This document shows, piece by piece, positions 33,119 to 44,400 of a DNA stretch of 64,000 nucleotides. Position 1 is the stretch's first letter; the number at the start of each line of letters is the position of its first letter. Position numbers and translations under genes: made by a program. The stretch comes from Isoetes taiwanensis (Eukaryota; Streptophyta; Lycopodiopsida; Isoetales; Isoetaceae): NCBI GenBank assembly GCA_021234155.1, contig JAJEKV010000096.1:2603678-2667677 (forward strand), in the 5' to 3' direction. The notes under the pieces were generated by a model. It was not told where the DNA came from, ran no database searches, and was given only the letters and a program-made list of their open reading frames with translations.

Positions 33119-34684
33119 GATCATGATATATACTCTGTAACACATACTGGGCGCTTGTGTTCGAACCCCCACAACAATGTCAACACTTTACTCTAATTAA
33201 TCTAGAGTACTTCAGTATTATTTTGTGCCAAACTTCACTGCCTATATGGCCGTGATTATTTGTCTGCGCCACATGCCTGTCAAATTGACAGCAACCTACC
33301 CTCTTTCGGGGTTGTTCTATCGTAATGGTCTAATAGTATCCAACCATTGTTGGATAGTCATCTCCTTCTAGGGTATCTAGATATGGTTGGGGCAGTGTTT
33401 CGAACCATTGCTTTAGTGCCTAAATAAATGTCATTAAGTTCCACAAATAAACTTATATATTCTAAGGGATTATGTGGATATCCCAAAGGACAGTACCACT
33501 CAAAGACCTCTTAAGAGAGGCCTCTTCTATTAAAAAGGTTCTTGGTGAATTCAACCCACCATGTTGTCCTAGGAAATGAAAGTCTTCTTTCCTAAGCCAT
33601 GCACCAAACCTTTAAAGAGCTTTTCAGCTCTTGCTGCCTTTCAACTCGGAAATCTATCTTTGCATAATAGAAAAGACCACCCTTCAAGTCATGCCATTCA
33701 TTCAAAGATCGTGGAGGTAATAACCATCCTATCCAGGTCGCTAAATATCATTAATAAGGGCCCTCATTCCTTCCCTTCTTCAATATGTTTTCTACACCCA
33801 TGGCCGATTTTCATTATCCCAGCCCTTACGCCTGATACAACGTATACAATTCACCCTTTGGTTGTGACCTTTATTCACTAGAGTCACCAATCCATTTACT
33901 CCTTTAGGTATTCGTTAACCATCTTATGGCTTCTAAGCCGCTATATATGCCCCTTATGTTGTTAACCCACATATCATTGGGGGTTAGGATTCAACGTTGT
34001 CGCCCGCCCTAGAAATGCTAGTCATTATGTCTACCTGTTTCTTATGTTTTGCCCTCTTGTCGGTCAGCCTAAGGGGATGATTAGCAAAGTCACCAAACTT
34101 CCCTTCTACCATCATACGACGGGATAGTTCATACAACCTGCCATACCCAAAACCCAATAGATACTTTCATCTTGTAACACTGAATTAATTTATTCTTCTA
34201 AAGCCTAGTTGAACTCCAAACATAAACCAACCACCAAAATGCGGTAAGAGCCATAGGGGCCCTCCTTTTTATTTCCAAACCGGTAAAAAGATACAACATA
34301 TTCTGAAAACACTTCCAACAAAACCCTGAACATAACACAATTTCTTTTGCTCACTTGCACGTAAGCACAACGTAAAAGTAGGGATACTAGAAATTCTTTA
34401 TGGATGAGATCGAGCTCAATAGTGGGAATCTCATAATCGACATTAATGTTTGCAAGGATCATGAAGTCCAAACACCAATATTTGCAATGACACGAGACAT
34501 AATCATAGGGTTCAACTCCCACATAAGTGAATATCAGTGTCCATGGGAATGCACATGCATTTTGCATTTTTTAATTTAGCACCAAATATCTTCTACACAA
34601 AGTGTATCTTCTGCACATGGCATCTTTTGCACTAAACCAAATAAAAGAAATGTTCGTGGCGGTCAATTTCGTCGCATCGAATTT
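33119..34684. other. Intergenic, with a SINE-like B box
   Basis: TGTTCGAACCCCC at about 33158-33170, preceded by GTAACACATACTGGGCGC, resembles the head of a tRNA-derived SINE. A plus-strand frame at 33576-33881 (101 codons) and a minus frame at 34205-34567 (120 codons) have no recognisable domain. The second is the longer, but I could not support it as a gene. Confidence 0.3.
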
Positions 34685-35058
34685 CTAGATCGATGGAATT
34701 CTAGAATGGGGCTCGCATGAAAACGACAAAAACCTCCCGAATAGAAGAGAAATTCCTTAGCAAAACGGAATCGAGGACGAAGGTCAAAGGATTATGGCTA
34801 AAGAAGAGGCAAGGCCGAGAAAGGACATGCCACAGCATTAATTGGTCAATCCAAGCAGGGAAAAGCCCCTCCCCTGCATGGTTTCAAAGAGAATAAGGTA
34901 CTGCTGAGAGAGAAGAGGAAGCGCCGATGAGACGTTGATGAAGAACCTCGCCTAATATAGCGATCTCCCAACCAGAGAGGCATGCAATACATGCATGCGA
35001 GACATGCATGCTCGCCCCCTCTAGAATCTCGATCCGAGGGCTTGGATCGATGGAATTT
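34685..35058. repeat. ~375 bp dispersed repeat with palindrome, copy 1
   Basis: Starts GATCGATGGAATTCTAGAAT and ends CTTGGATCGATGGAATTTA, so the ends are direct repeats of each other. Inside is CATGCATG-CGAGA-CATGCATG (34990-35010), a hairpin with 8-9 bp stem. On the minus strand a TATATTAGGCGAGG segment precedes a pyrimidine-rich leader. This resembles an LTR promoter, but it is not proven. Further copies lie at 56826-57380. Confidence 0.65.
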
Positions 35059-37010
35059 AGAGCACATATTGTGCCACGTTGATGCTAGCATTGATATTTT
35101 CAGTGAAGGTTAATACATGGCAAAGCTACTTTTATCATGCTAGAGGCAATGATGTTTTTCAGGTAAATAGTCTACCTGTACGAGATTGGATAATACAATT
35201 TTAAGCTGTGCCCACATGAACTTTCTTGTTCCTAGAGTTTACCTTGCATATATGCGACAGAGCAATTGTCAACCTAACACTTGGTTTTTTGGCTATTTCA
35301 TGAAGCGTTGAATTGCTCATATATGCATTCAATGATATGGAACATGCATTTTATCTTACAAACATATATGCCGCAACATTTTTTCTTGTTGCAAACTTGG
35401 TTATATATTTATGCTTCTATACTAGATGGCCTTATAAGCTAGTTATGCCATGCTTTATTTTTGAAGCTCTTATTATTGCTTTAGGAAGCTGATGTAAAAC
35501 CGCTCATCATAAAATTATTGAGTGTTCCTATTTTCGTGAATGGAACGAAGTTGGTAATCTTCTAACAGGGCCATGGATCTTGGTGACTCTACTCAGGTTT
35601 GTTATATGGCTTCAATACAGATTCATGTCTAGAAACCTTGGAAAATCGAATAAAGGTGACATACAAATGGCAACTTACACATATAGGAGTGGTTATATGT
35701 AGTGTTTAAGTGGACGAAAAATCAAATACACATGTTTTTGCTTGTTTAAATAAATCTGGCTCCACGTACATCGTTTTAGTAAAATTCAGTAGACGAGGAG
35801 GCACATCTTGCCATAGAAACAAGCGGCCATGGTGTACGAAAGAAAAACCACTGGCTGACATCTGTTTTGAGAAAATTTGGCCTCTTGCAGTTCCTCTATC
35901 AAGTCTATAAGCATGGAACTGCCTTGGTATTGCAAGCAGTTTTGGCAAAAGCCAAATTGATGAAGAGCTTTACCTGCAATGTCTGAAAATAAAATAGAAC
36001 TGCGTAAGTAGTTTCATCAGAAATCAATTTTGATTAACTTTTTAGCCATGTCCAAAAAGAGATTATTTCAAATCTTCATATCAAAAATAAGCACCATAAA
36101 AGCCTTTAAAGATTACGGCCAAGAGGTCCTCGAACATTTGGAACAAACCACAAAGCTAGATTTAAATTTGAAAAAAGCATTGAAGAACTTTGAAGGGGTA
36201 ATAAATTTATTTATCTCTCAAGTCTGTGAGTGCTAAGCCCTTATTATTTCATGTTCAAGTTTCTGAATATGGTGGATAGTTTTTGTTAAGATTGTCTTTG
36301 TATGACCCCGTTCTTCCATTAAATATTGAGGTACAAATCTTTTTTCATGAGCGTAGACAAGTGGTTATAAGAATGCACTCTTCATCTTGTTTTCCTTCTA
36401 GGTATCACCAAAGGAGCTAAGAAGCTAGCATCTATTGTCTTAAGAAACATTACAATGGTTTGGAGCTCTAGTTAGCACTTCATAACTACATTAATTCCCC
36501 ATGACGCACTTTTACACAGTTGCAGGGAACAAGAGTATTGTTAGGCTATATGCATAATATATTGATAGGCAATTCCTGAGCTTTTAGATGCTTACACTCT
36601 GGGTAAAGGTGGTTGTATATTGATATGAGAAAATATGTCAAATAATTTACATTGTGGGGAAGTAATTCACCAGGTCGAAATGTCATTGTTGCATTTCCAA
36701 ATAAAAGTGTTAACCTTTGTACTACTTAAACTTTATAAAAAAAGTATACAGTTGGACCATCTGTAATATTGAGTGATTATTTCATGGGGGCTAACTTGGT
36801 TGTGGTTTTCTCCAAGGTGTTATTTTGAACCTCTCCTATTATTATGGTACAACTAGTCATTTAATAAAATATTTTGTAAAAAATAGAACCTCCACCCCAT
36901 ATAGAAAAATGGACTCCACCCAGACCCGGAACAAGTGTGATTGATGGGCTCAGTCATAAAGCTCTGCTTTATAACTATAGTTCTGCGTTGCATAGAGTGC
37001 CTTCTAGCCT
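35059..37010. other. Intergenic, unassigned
   Basis: AT-rich. Open frames at 35710-35948 (both strands) and 36030-36236 (a Lys-rich helical-looking peptide) have no recognised family. Confidence 0.3.
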
Positions 37011-37014
37011 GCCG

Positions 37015-37290
37015 TCACTTGTTGCTGGATAGAAGCGTCCCAAAATGTGGTATGTTGAATTTCACTCCCAGGTACTTGTAGGTAGGCACAACCACTAAGT
37101 GAAGGAGAGTGGCCTTGGCTGATGTGAAGATGAGATGAGAAGCATCTTAGTCTTAGCCAAATTCATGCACATTCCAGTGGCCTGGCAACAAGTATCCAGG
37201 GTGTCTCTGTCGGGGTGGTCTACATCATCGGTGTATATGAGGGCAAAAGTTGCATGATGGATCTCCAGGCTCGGGGGCCAATTGGCATAT
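37015..37290 (-). pseudogene. LINE RT palm fragment
   Basis: Minus-strand peptide ATFALIYTDDVDHPDRDTLD then GMCMNLAKTKMLL. This is the YxDD box (here YTDD) and the following conserved NxxKT segment of a LINE RT. A second frame gives PTYKYLGVKFN, the YLGV motif after the palm. It is an isolated fragment without neighbours from the same element. Confidence 0.7.
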
Positions 37291-38446
37291 AGGTAGTATG
37301 TGGAAGAGTAGGCATGTTAACAAGGCTCAATCAAGAAAATGGGCTAGGCATTCTTGAATTTGGGCCAATGGTTAGATCGTGATTACCCCAATAGGCGGTT
37401 GAGATGCGTTTGGGCCACGTGGCAGGATCTAACGTAAATAAAGAAAAAAGAGCAAAGCTAAAAGAACACTTTGAGACATACATGGCAAGACTGATTTGCT
37501 CTTCTTGTTCCTCTTGCATTGCATGCAAAAATGCCGCCATTACTTTCCGTTACAAAGCTTTCCCGATTCAGCTGGAAAGAAAAAAAGAAGAACAGAAAGA
37601 AAAAGCTGCCCCATCCTTTTCGATCTGCCACCGGATTCTTGCATTTCAAGCTACGATCATCAGGTAGGCCCCTCATTATTCCTCTGTCAAGATATTGTTC
37701 TTCCTGGTAATTGTTGTTATAAAATTAGTTTACTTATTCTTCGTTGCAGTTGCTTTTCCTTCAATCTGGCAATGGTGTTGTCTGTTGCCTTAGATTTTCT
37801 TTTGATTTTGATTGCCACAGCCATAGAAATGTGGTAGCTTAAATCTGGTGCAAACTCTTGGCGCTTATTCTGGCAATGTGTTTTGTCTGTTTGCTTTATT
37901 GCTTGTGTTTACAACGAAGAATCAATGGGGATAAAGTATCGCTTCTATTTTTGCATGCCGTATTTAGTCTCTTTGAAGCAATTCGACGCCACTGCTTATT
38001 GGAAGCTAGGAGTTATGATCTCCGATCCAAACATTCATCACTCCACCGGGAAGAATTTTTTCTGGTTATGTTTAGGCTGATCGAATGCGGTCCTTCCGCA
38101 TTAAGTAGAAATTGCCTAAAATCAGCAGAAATAAATAAATGGCGAATGCCATGCAATAGCAACTACGGAGAATAATTCTCTTACCTTTATCTAAATCGCT
38201 GCTCGAATCCAGGTCATTATCATTGCTGAATTTCATGTTTTTGTGAAATTGGTGCGACAATTTATGCTAAGTGTTTCTTTTTTGACAAGTTTTAGATACT
38301 GGTATTTCTACATGCGGGAATCCTAAATGTACATGGTCGAAACGTTTCCTGTTCCTAAACAGGACCTTGCTGATGGTTTTCCACTTGCGGCCAGGTGCAT
38401 GACTCCATTCTAAGCCAGTTATCAGAAGCATAAAAAATGACTATTG
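37291..38446 (+). promoter_or_regulatory. Upstream region and possible 5' UTR exon of the transporter gene
   Basis: No coding sequence is recognised. A purine-rich leader at about 37540-37660 ends CGATCATCAG followed by GTAGGC, a good 5' splice site. TCGTTGCAG at about 37740-37748 would be a matching 3' splice site. This looks like a 5' UTR exon and intron of the gene that begins coding at 38447, but it is inferred only from splice-like sequences. Confidence 0.3.
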
Positions 38447-41400
38447 ATGGAAATGGACTGCTATTCGGAGGGGCCAAGTAAACGCAGAAGATGCATGGGA
38501 TGGTTGGGATCCAAAGTAGGACGGGAACAATTGGATGCTGTGAAGCCTCTCTTGCATCTTATGGCTGCCTTGTTCATGCATGTCACTGCATATTTCATGG
38601 TGGTGCCTGCTCTCACTGATGTAATAATGGAAGCCCTTTGCCCTGGAAAGAAGGAGTGCAGTGAAGCAATTTATTTAAGCAGTCTCCAGCAAGTGGCAAG
38701 TTGCTAGATCGCTAACTCTGTTCGTTTTGTTTTATCAATTAAAGGCTGCGTTACAAGAGTTAATAAGATAAATTGTTATTATTTGATAGGGATAAAAGTG
38801 TTTATGAATAATAAATATCAATCGGGCCCAACATGTTGCAGGGTGCAATGTCAAGGATGCAACATCAAGAAACTCCATAGTTTTCGAACAAAATGCCATG
38901 GAACATGGACAGGATTTATGATTTAAAGTATTGCAGATAATTGAATGATAGTTATCAGATATATCTAGGTTTTAGCCTTCCTCTGTCTTAAACGATCCTA
39001 TGCTAATGTTTGGAATTTTTCATAACTTCGAATATGAGAAGTGCATTGTTATTCTTGTTCATTGTGTGTTGAGAAATTGGTATCATGTTACTAATGACTC
39101 TTGTTGACCTGGAAAACCTGCAGGTTTCAGGTATTGGTACTATGTTACTAACTCCAGTTCTTGGGAATCTTTCCGATGTGTATGGTCGGAAACCTCTTTT
39201 GATGATACCATTCACCTTCGGAATCCTACCTGTTGGTACATTTTCTATCCCCATTTCGTATTCACTAAATAGATGAATTTCACATTTTGATGTGAGCAAT
39301 TGGCAGTTGTTTTGGCATACAAAAGAACCAAATACTTCATCTATATATATTATGGCATTCGTACGGTTGTTGCTATGACTACAGAGGGAAGCATAATTTG
39401 CCTTTCTCTTGCCTATGTGGTAAGAAAAATTGTCTTTAATTTGTATTGGGCTTCCCTGACTTATGTTCAATATATGTGAATTGTCAGGCTGATATGGTTG
39501 AACACCACCTTCGTGGACCTTTAATTGGTGTCCTAAAGACTTCATTCTGAGCTGGTTATGTCACTGGCATACTTATTGCCCGAATACTACCAGAAGAGCA
39601 CATTTTCAAAGTAAGCGTTCCTTGCCGCAGACACTAAATGCTTAACATAATCATCTAAAATCTGTGACATGAATACTGGCATTGTTATCGGTGCTGCATC
39701 GTATCTAATTTCTGCTCTTTGATTTTAGTAAATTATGTTCGAGTTTGCAATCATTTTCTTTTGCAGGAATCAGTTATTCTCTATGGCTTGACAGCTCTTT
39801 ACTTAAAGACCTTCTTGATTGAAGAGGAGTGTATAAGGTGTTTCCGGAAGATGACAAGAGACAAATGTGCCAGGGAAGACGATCCTCCCGCGGGAGATTG
39901 TCGCTGATAGAAACATTGTCCCTTGTCAAGGAAAGGTGTATATAACTGATCTCGCCCAGAAAGTGGGTTTAGGTTAGCAATGCTCAATCTATCTCCCAAG
40001 TTGAAACTGTGTATCAACAACATGGCAGTTGTTACATCTCTGATATATGTTCTTCACTGTGGAATTGCAGCAAGTTGTTAATACAGGTTTCGATTATCTC
40101 ATCTTTTTCAAGCTTGGGAGATGCAGGAATACAAGGCTCTTGGTAAATGCCATCCTATACCGTTTAGTTACCCAATGCACTTTACGGGTGCATTTTATGT
40201 TTATTCCTGCACGTGGAGAAACATCCACTAACTCTTTGAACTGTAGTACTACTTAAAAGCCACCTTCAGCTTTGAAAAAGATCATTTTGCAGAACTGATG
40301 CTTCTTGCAGGCATAACTTCTGTAATTTCACAGGTATTGCAGTACTTTTGTGGAATATTCAGGAAGAAACTTTGGTTAAGTTTGTATCAATTTTTCCTTT
40401 ATAGTTAGTTATTATGCCCGTTCTTGTACACTTAATGGGAGAACAAAGGGTGTTATGTATTGGTCTTCTTGCAGCTTCCTTACATGTAAGATATCATCAG
40501 TCGGGTAATTACTGCTGATACTGGTACTGACTATGCTTCAATTGGTTTTATCCTGCAGGCATTGTTATATGGTATTGCATGGGCGTCTTGGGTGATGTCT
40601 CTCTCCCTCTCTTATTGTCTTATAGACAAGATAATCCACGTTGCATTTCATTTCATTTCCTTCCTTTCTCACACATCCACACACACCGTTTTTCAAATCA
40701 ATTTGTTATCCTTTCCTGAAATCTTCTTTTGATTCCAGGTTCCATATCTGGCTGCTAGCCTTGGAGTGCTTTCCATCTTTGTCTTTCCATCTGTATGGCC
40801 GAAGTCATTTAGCTTTTTATAATTAACAATACAGAAAAACAGAAAAGCAAACTGAAATTTCCATGTGCAGATTGGGAGCATGGTATCAAAGGCTGCAGGA
40901 GATACTGAACAGGCAAGTACATATTTGAACTAGAAATTTCCCAGGATGCAAAGAAAACAGCCATATCTTCTGTTCGACTCTATTGCTATTTAGAGCAAGA
41001 GAACTAGAATTTCAGTTATGGTCCATTCCAGCATATTGAACCGTAAAAACCAAAGCAAGACTCTAAACTGAGCAGTTATGCGAATTTATGTAGGGAAGCT
41101 TGCAAGGATTTATGGCGGGGGTTCGATCCTTTGCAAACATAATAGCTCCATTCGCTATAAGTCCGTTAACAGGTACAAAGATGTTGCCATCAAGGTCCTC
41201 TGCACTTACACGGGCTTTTAACACCCTTTTTTGTTTTGGCAGCCTTGTTTCTTTCAGATAAGGCACCATTTCCATGTCCAGGTTTTAGTATCATCTGTGC
41301 AGGAGCTGTAATGGTACTACTATCTACGAATAAAAAAAATGAGTGACATTGTGAATAACATACCTTGATTCGTGTTGCTTTGACAGATGATGGCTTTCAT

Positions 41401-41506
41401 CCAAGGCACGTTTATGCGCATTCCGCCTACTCTTTCGAGGTTTAGAACAAGCAAGTTTGTCCAAGTTAACGACGAGGACCAGTTTTCTGCGAGTTCCGTC
41501 CACTAG
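38447..41506 (+). pseudogene. HIAT1-like major facilitator transporter gene, 14 coding exons, with lesions
   Basis: Likely a plant hippocampus-abundant-transcript-like MFS transporter (membrane protein; substrate unknown). Approximate coding exons: 38447-38692, 39124-39235, 39307-39419, 39488-39610, 39767-39935, 40071-40142, 40247-40333, 40405-40485, 40559-40591, 40739-40792, 40871-40912, 41094-41172, 41243-41313, 41387-41506. Exon 1 has LMAALFMHVTAYFMVVPALT and ALCPGKKECSEAIYLSSLQQ. Exon 2 has the MFS signature GNLSDVYGRKPLL. Exon 6 has FSSLGDAGIQGS. Exon 12 has GSLQGFMAGVRSFANIIAPF. The C terminus ends at TAG 41504-41506. Intron 11 uses a GC donor. Lesions are TGA at 39548-39550 in exon 4, a reading-frame break near 39824 in exon 5 (DDKRQMCQGRRSSRGRLSLI continues in another frame), and a one-base phase mismatch at the exon 6/7 join. 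All other joins keep phase. It is either a young pseudogene or a gene with assembly errors. Confidence 0.8.
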
Positions 41507-42284
41507 AAAGAGCATAGTACGAGAGTTCCGTTCCCTATACTCGTTGAATTCTCAGAAATTCAACTTGGACGGGAGCTTTGTATATAATGTTGCGCCAATG
41601 CCATGGTAAATACAAGATTTAATCCTCTTGGTAACATCACTAATTTCTGTTCTGACTAATTTGTCTATAATATAATGGGATTAATCTGTAAAATGCAAAC
41701 ATATAAGGAGTCATATAAGATACAAGGAAATTCAACCAGCAGAAATACCTTTTTTTGTTACCTGTAAACCATCGATAGGGTGAAATTCCTGGTAATTATG
41801 CTATTTGTTGTTTTTGGGTATGTCCAAAGCACTGTCAACAACCTGCATTTTTTAGAGAACGAGCCCATGCCCCTTTCTGATCGGCTATGTAGGTTTGAAC
41901 AGAACATAGGCTTGGATTTTCTGATCAAAACAGGAAAAAAAACACGGTTCCAGAAAGCTCAAGACCGAATCTGTTAAGAGAAACAAAAATCAGAAAAATC
42001 GGGTGTCTACACCTAGAGTTGTGAGCCTTCAAATTAGGCCCTATCAACATCCCCGGTTCACCTCCTGCTCATCTAGCGTGCACCAGAATTTTTAGTTCAT
42101 TTTTTATTAAGAGGCACGATTCCAGAGCTTCTGCAAGCGGAAGCTAGTACCAAAACTGTGGCGAAAGTTGGGCAAAGGCACGAAATGCGGGCAACCCCCC
42201 CGTAATAAATAGGGCTTCAAGAGCCTATCTGCTCTCCCTCAGCATTCTTCTTGGAGTGGCAGAATATATTCGATTTGCCCATGT
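41507..42284. other. 3' flank of the transporter gene
   Basis: Probable 3' UTR, then AT-rich sequence. The frame at 41780-41977 looks signal-peptide-like, but its first codon is GTG and no family is recognised. Confidence 0.4.
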
Positions 42285-42947
42285 TTTAAAAAATGGAAAA
42301 TTATAAAAATATCCCTATATCTATGTAAGATTATGAAAATGCCCTTGGTTTTTTGTGTAGTTTGATAGAAATGACCGTAACATTTTTTGTGATGATCCAA
42401 ATGGGAATGTGTCTTTCAGATGCATTGTAGATGAGAATGATATTTTTCACCCAAAGTTAAAATTATTTGAATCGGTACAATGAGAATGATATTTTTCACC
42501 CAAAGTTAAAATTATTTGAATCGGAGTCTAAAATGTTAAGATATAGTCTCCTGAATCCTTACAATTTTTTGTATATTAAAAACAACATAACTTGTAATTT
42601 TGAATTTCGATTCAGGTGATTTTAGCTTTGATGGGAAGATATTATCTTTTTTTTTTTTATTGAAGGCTATGTATAAAAATTGAGAAATGCATGAGATATA
42701 GGTATGCATTCTCTAGTCCAAAATATGTAACCAAAGATATGGTTCTTAATTATCCCATAAAGATCAAAGTCTCATCATTTTCGACCTAATCCCCTTGTTG
42801 TCGAGCAGATGGGAAGATATTATCATTACCTACAATGCATCTAAAGGACAAAGTTAGTCATTTCCATGAAAACTAATCCAAAAATAGGGGCATTTTCATA
42901 ATTTTGCATAAATATAGGGGTATTTTTATAATTTTCCCTTTAAAAAT
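42285..42947. mobile_element. Long-TIR MITE with 9 bp target duplication
   Basis: The element is 42294-42938 (645 bp). Left end GGAAAATTATAAAAATATCC then CCTATATCTATG; the right end, reverse-complemented, reads GGGAAAATTATAAAAATACC then CCTATATTTATG. Similarity continues inward for over 100 bp (TTTCAGATGCATTGTAGATG against TTTAGATGCATTGTAGGTA). Flanks TTTAAAAAA (42285-42293) and TTTAAAAAT (42939-42947) fit a 9 bp TSD with one mismatch, as for Mutator-like elements. It has no coding capacity. Inside, a ~47 bp unit containing GAATGATATTTTTCACCC is duplicated at 42433-42526. Confidence 0.75.
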
Positions 42948-43435
42948 ATCCTCTTCACAAATGCACCTTGTATGCTACGATTGATTCTTGCTTGAAAAGG
43001 GTTTCTTCTTTCTTCAAAAGCTGATTCGTGCTTCAAGAGAGTAAGAATTGAATCAGTCACAGTGGTTCCATGACAGTTTCTTAGCTCAACAACGCAAAAA
43101 TATACATCTTTTCTTTGTGACATGTTGAATTGTTACTTTCTTTTCTTTGTGACGTGTTGCATTGTTACTTTTAAGTATTCTAAAGGGAAAAAATTGAAGC
43201 ATATGCGAGAATGCAAATGAAAGTCTAATCTAAATTATGCCATGCATTTTGAAATTTCAATTTTACTGCATTTTGAAATTTCAATTTTGGGAGTAACGTT
43301 TAAAAAACGTATGGGCAACCCATTCCACTACTATTCGGCATTTATTGCTACACTGTATTGTGTCTCATAAATGAGTCAGTCTCCGAGGACGTTAAAAACC
43401 AATTCAATTCAATTTAATATCCAACCTTACTATAA
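42948..43435 (+). mobile_element. LINE 3' end with (TTCAA) tail and flank
   Basis: No gene is seen. At 43370-43412, GTCTCCGAGGACGTTAAAAA is followed by CC(AATTC)n. This matches the GTGGACG-TTAAAA box plus pentanucleotide tail seen elsewhere. Confidence 0.5.
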
Positions 43436-44400
43436 TTATACTCCATGGACAATTTTGGGATGTTATTGTCTTTATAGTTAGATGGATGCTTAATTCCATG
43501 GCAACAGGGTTGCTTATAGATATCCGACTCCTTGATCCTTATCCGGTGGTATTCGACCCGAAGATCTATCTTAGTAAAATACATAGCTTGACCCAATTGA
43601 TCAAACAACTCGTCCACCCTGGGCAACGCATACCCGTTCTTAACTGTGATCTGATTAAGCATCCGCTAATCAATCCAAAGTATTAGTATGCCATCTTTTT
43701 CTTCACAAACAAAATAGGAGCACCAAATGGGGACGTATTGGGCCTTATAAAGCTTTGATCCAACAATTCAACCAATTGCTTTTTCAACTCCGCCATTTCT
43801 AAGGCATAAAACCTATAAGATGGTCTGGATGCAGGCTCTGCTCCTAGAGTGAGCTCAATCTCATAATCTGCCAGACAACTGTGTCAATTACTCAGGAAAT
43901 ACATCTTTAAACTCATACAAAACTTGTTGTACTTCAGGGGCAATGGTTTCCTCTTGCGAGCCTACCAAGCTATCCCTTAACACTGCACATCCCATTTTGG
44001 AGCAACCTCTTCTGAGTTGCTTCTTAAGCCCCTTCCCAACCAATGGAATGATAGCGTACGATGAAGCTAACCCTTCCAACATATGCTCTTTCCCATCCGG
44101 ACTAGAACAATGGACTAATTGCTTAGCACAATCAATGCGAGCAGCCCACTGTCTCAACTATGACATTCCCAGAATGGCATCGTACTTTTCAAGGCCAATG
44201 ACCTCAAAATCAGCATGGGAGATCATATCTTTCACCTTAAATTCAAGGCACTCAACCATAGCATACGATGGCTTAACCTCGCCATTGGCTAGTTCTATAT
44301 ACCTCGCAGGCCATCCAATCGCATGCAAGTTTAACTTAGCAACCAATTTTGGAGAAATAAAACTATGGGTACTGCCACAATCAATAAGGAAAACACTTAA
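43436..44400 (-). pseudogene. Ty3/gypsy protease and N-terminal RT
   Basis: On the minus strand: VFLIDCGSTHSFISPKLVAK near 44335-44395 is an aspartic protease with its catalytic Asp (DCG). The linker to RT (44158-43888) ends VLYEFKDVFPE. The RT starts with PFGAPILFVKKKDG near 43700 and runs through LNQITVKNGYALPRVDELFD to AMYFTKIDLRVEYHRIRIKE near 43550, which includes the first catalytic Asp (KID). It stops near 43480, just where the plus-strand piece at 48.7 kb begins. Stops at about 43683 and 43525. Confidence 0.85.

Noticed and set aside
39003-39545. 180-codon minus-strand frame
   Set aside because: It is antisense to exons 2-4 and introns of the transporter gene.
41780-41977. Small secreted peptide
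   Set aside because: The N terminus looks hydrophobic, but the first codon is GTG and nothing else supports a gene.
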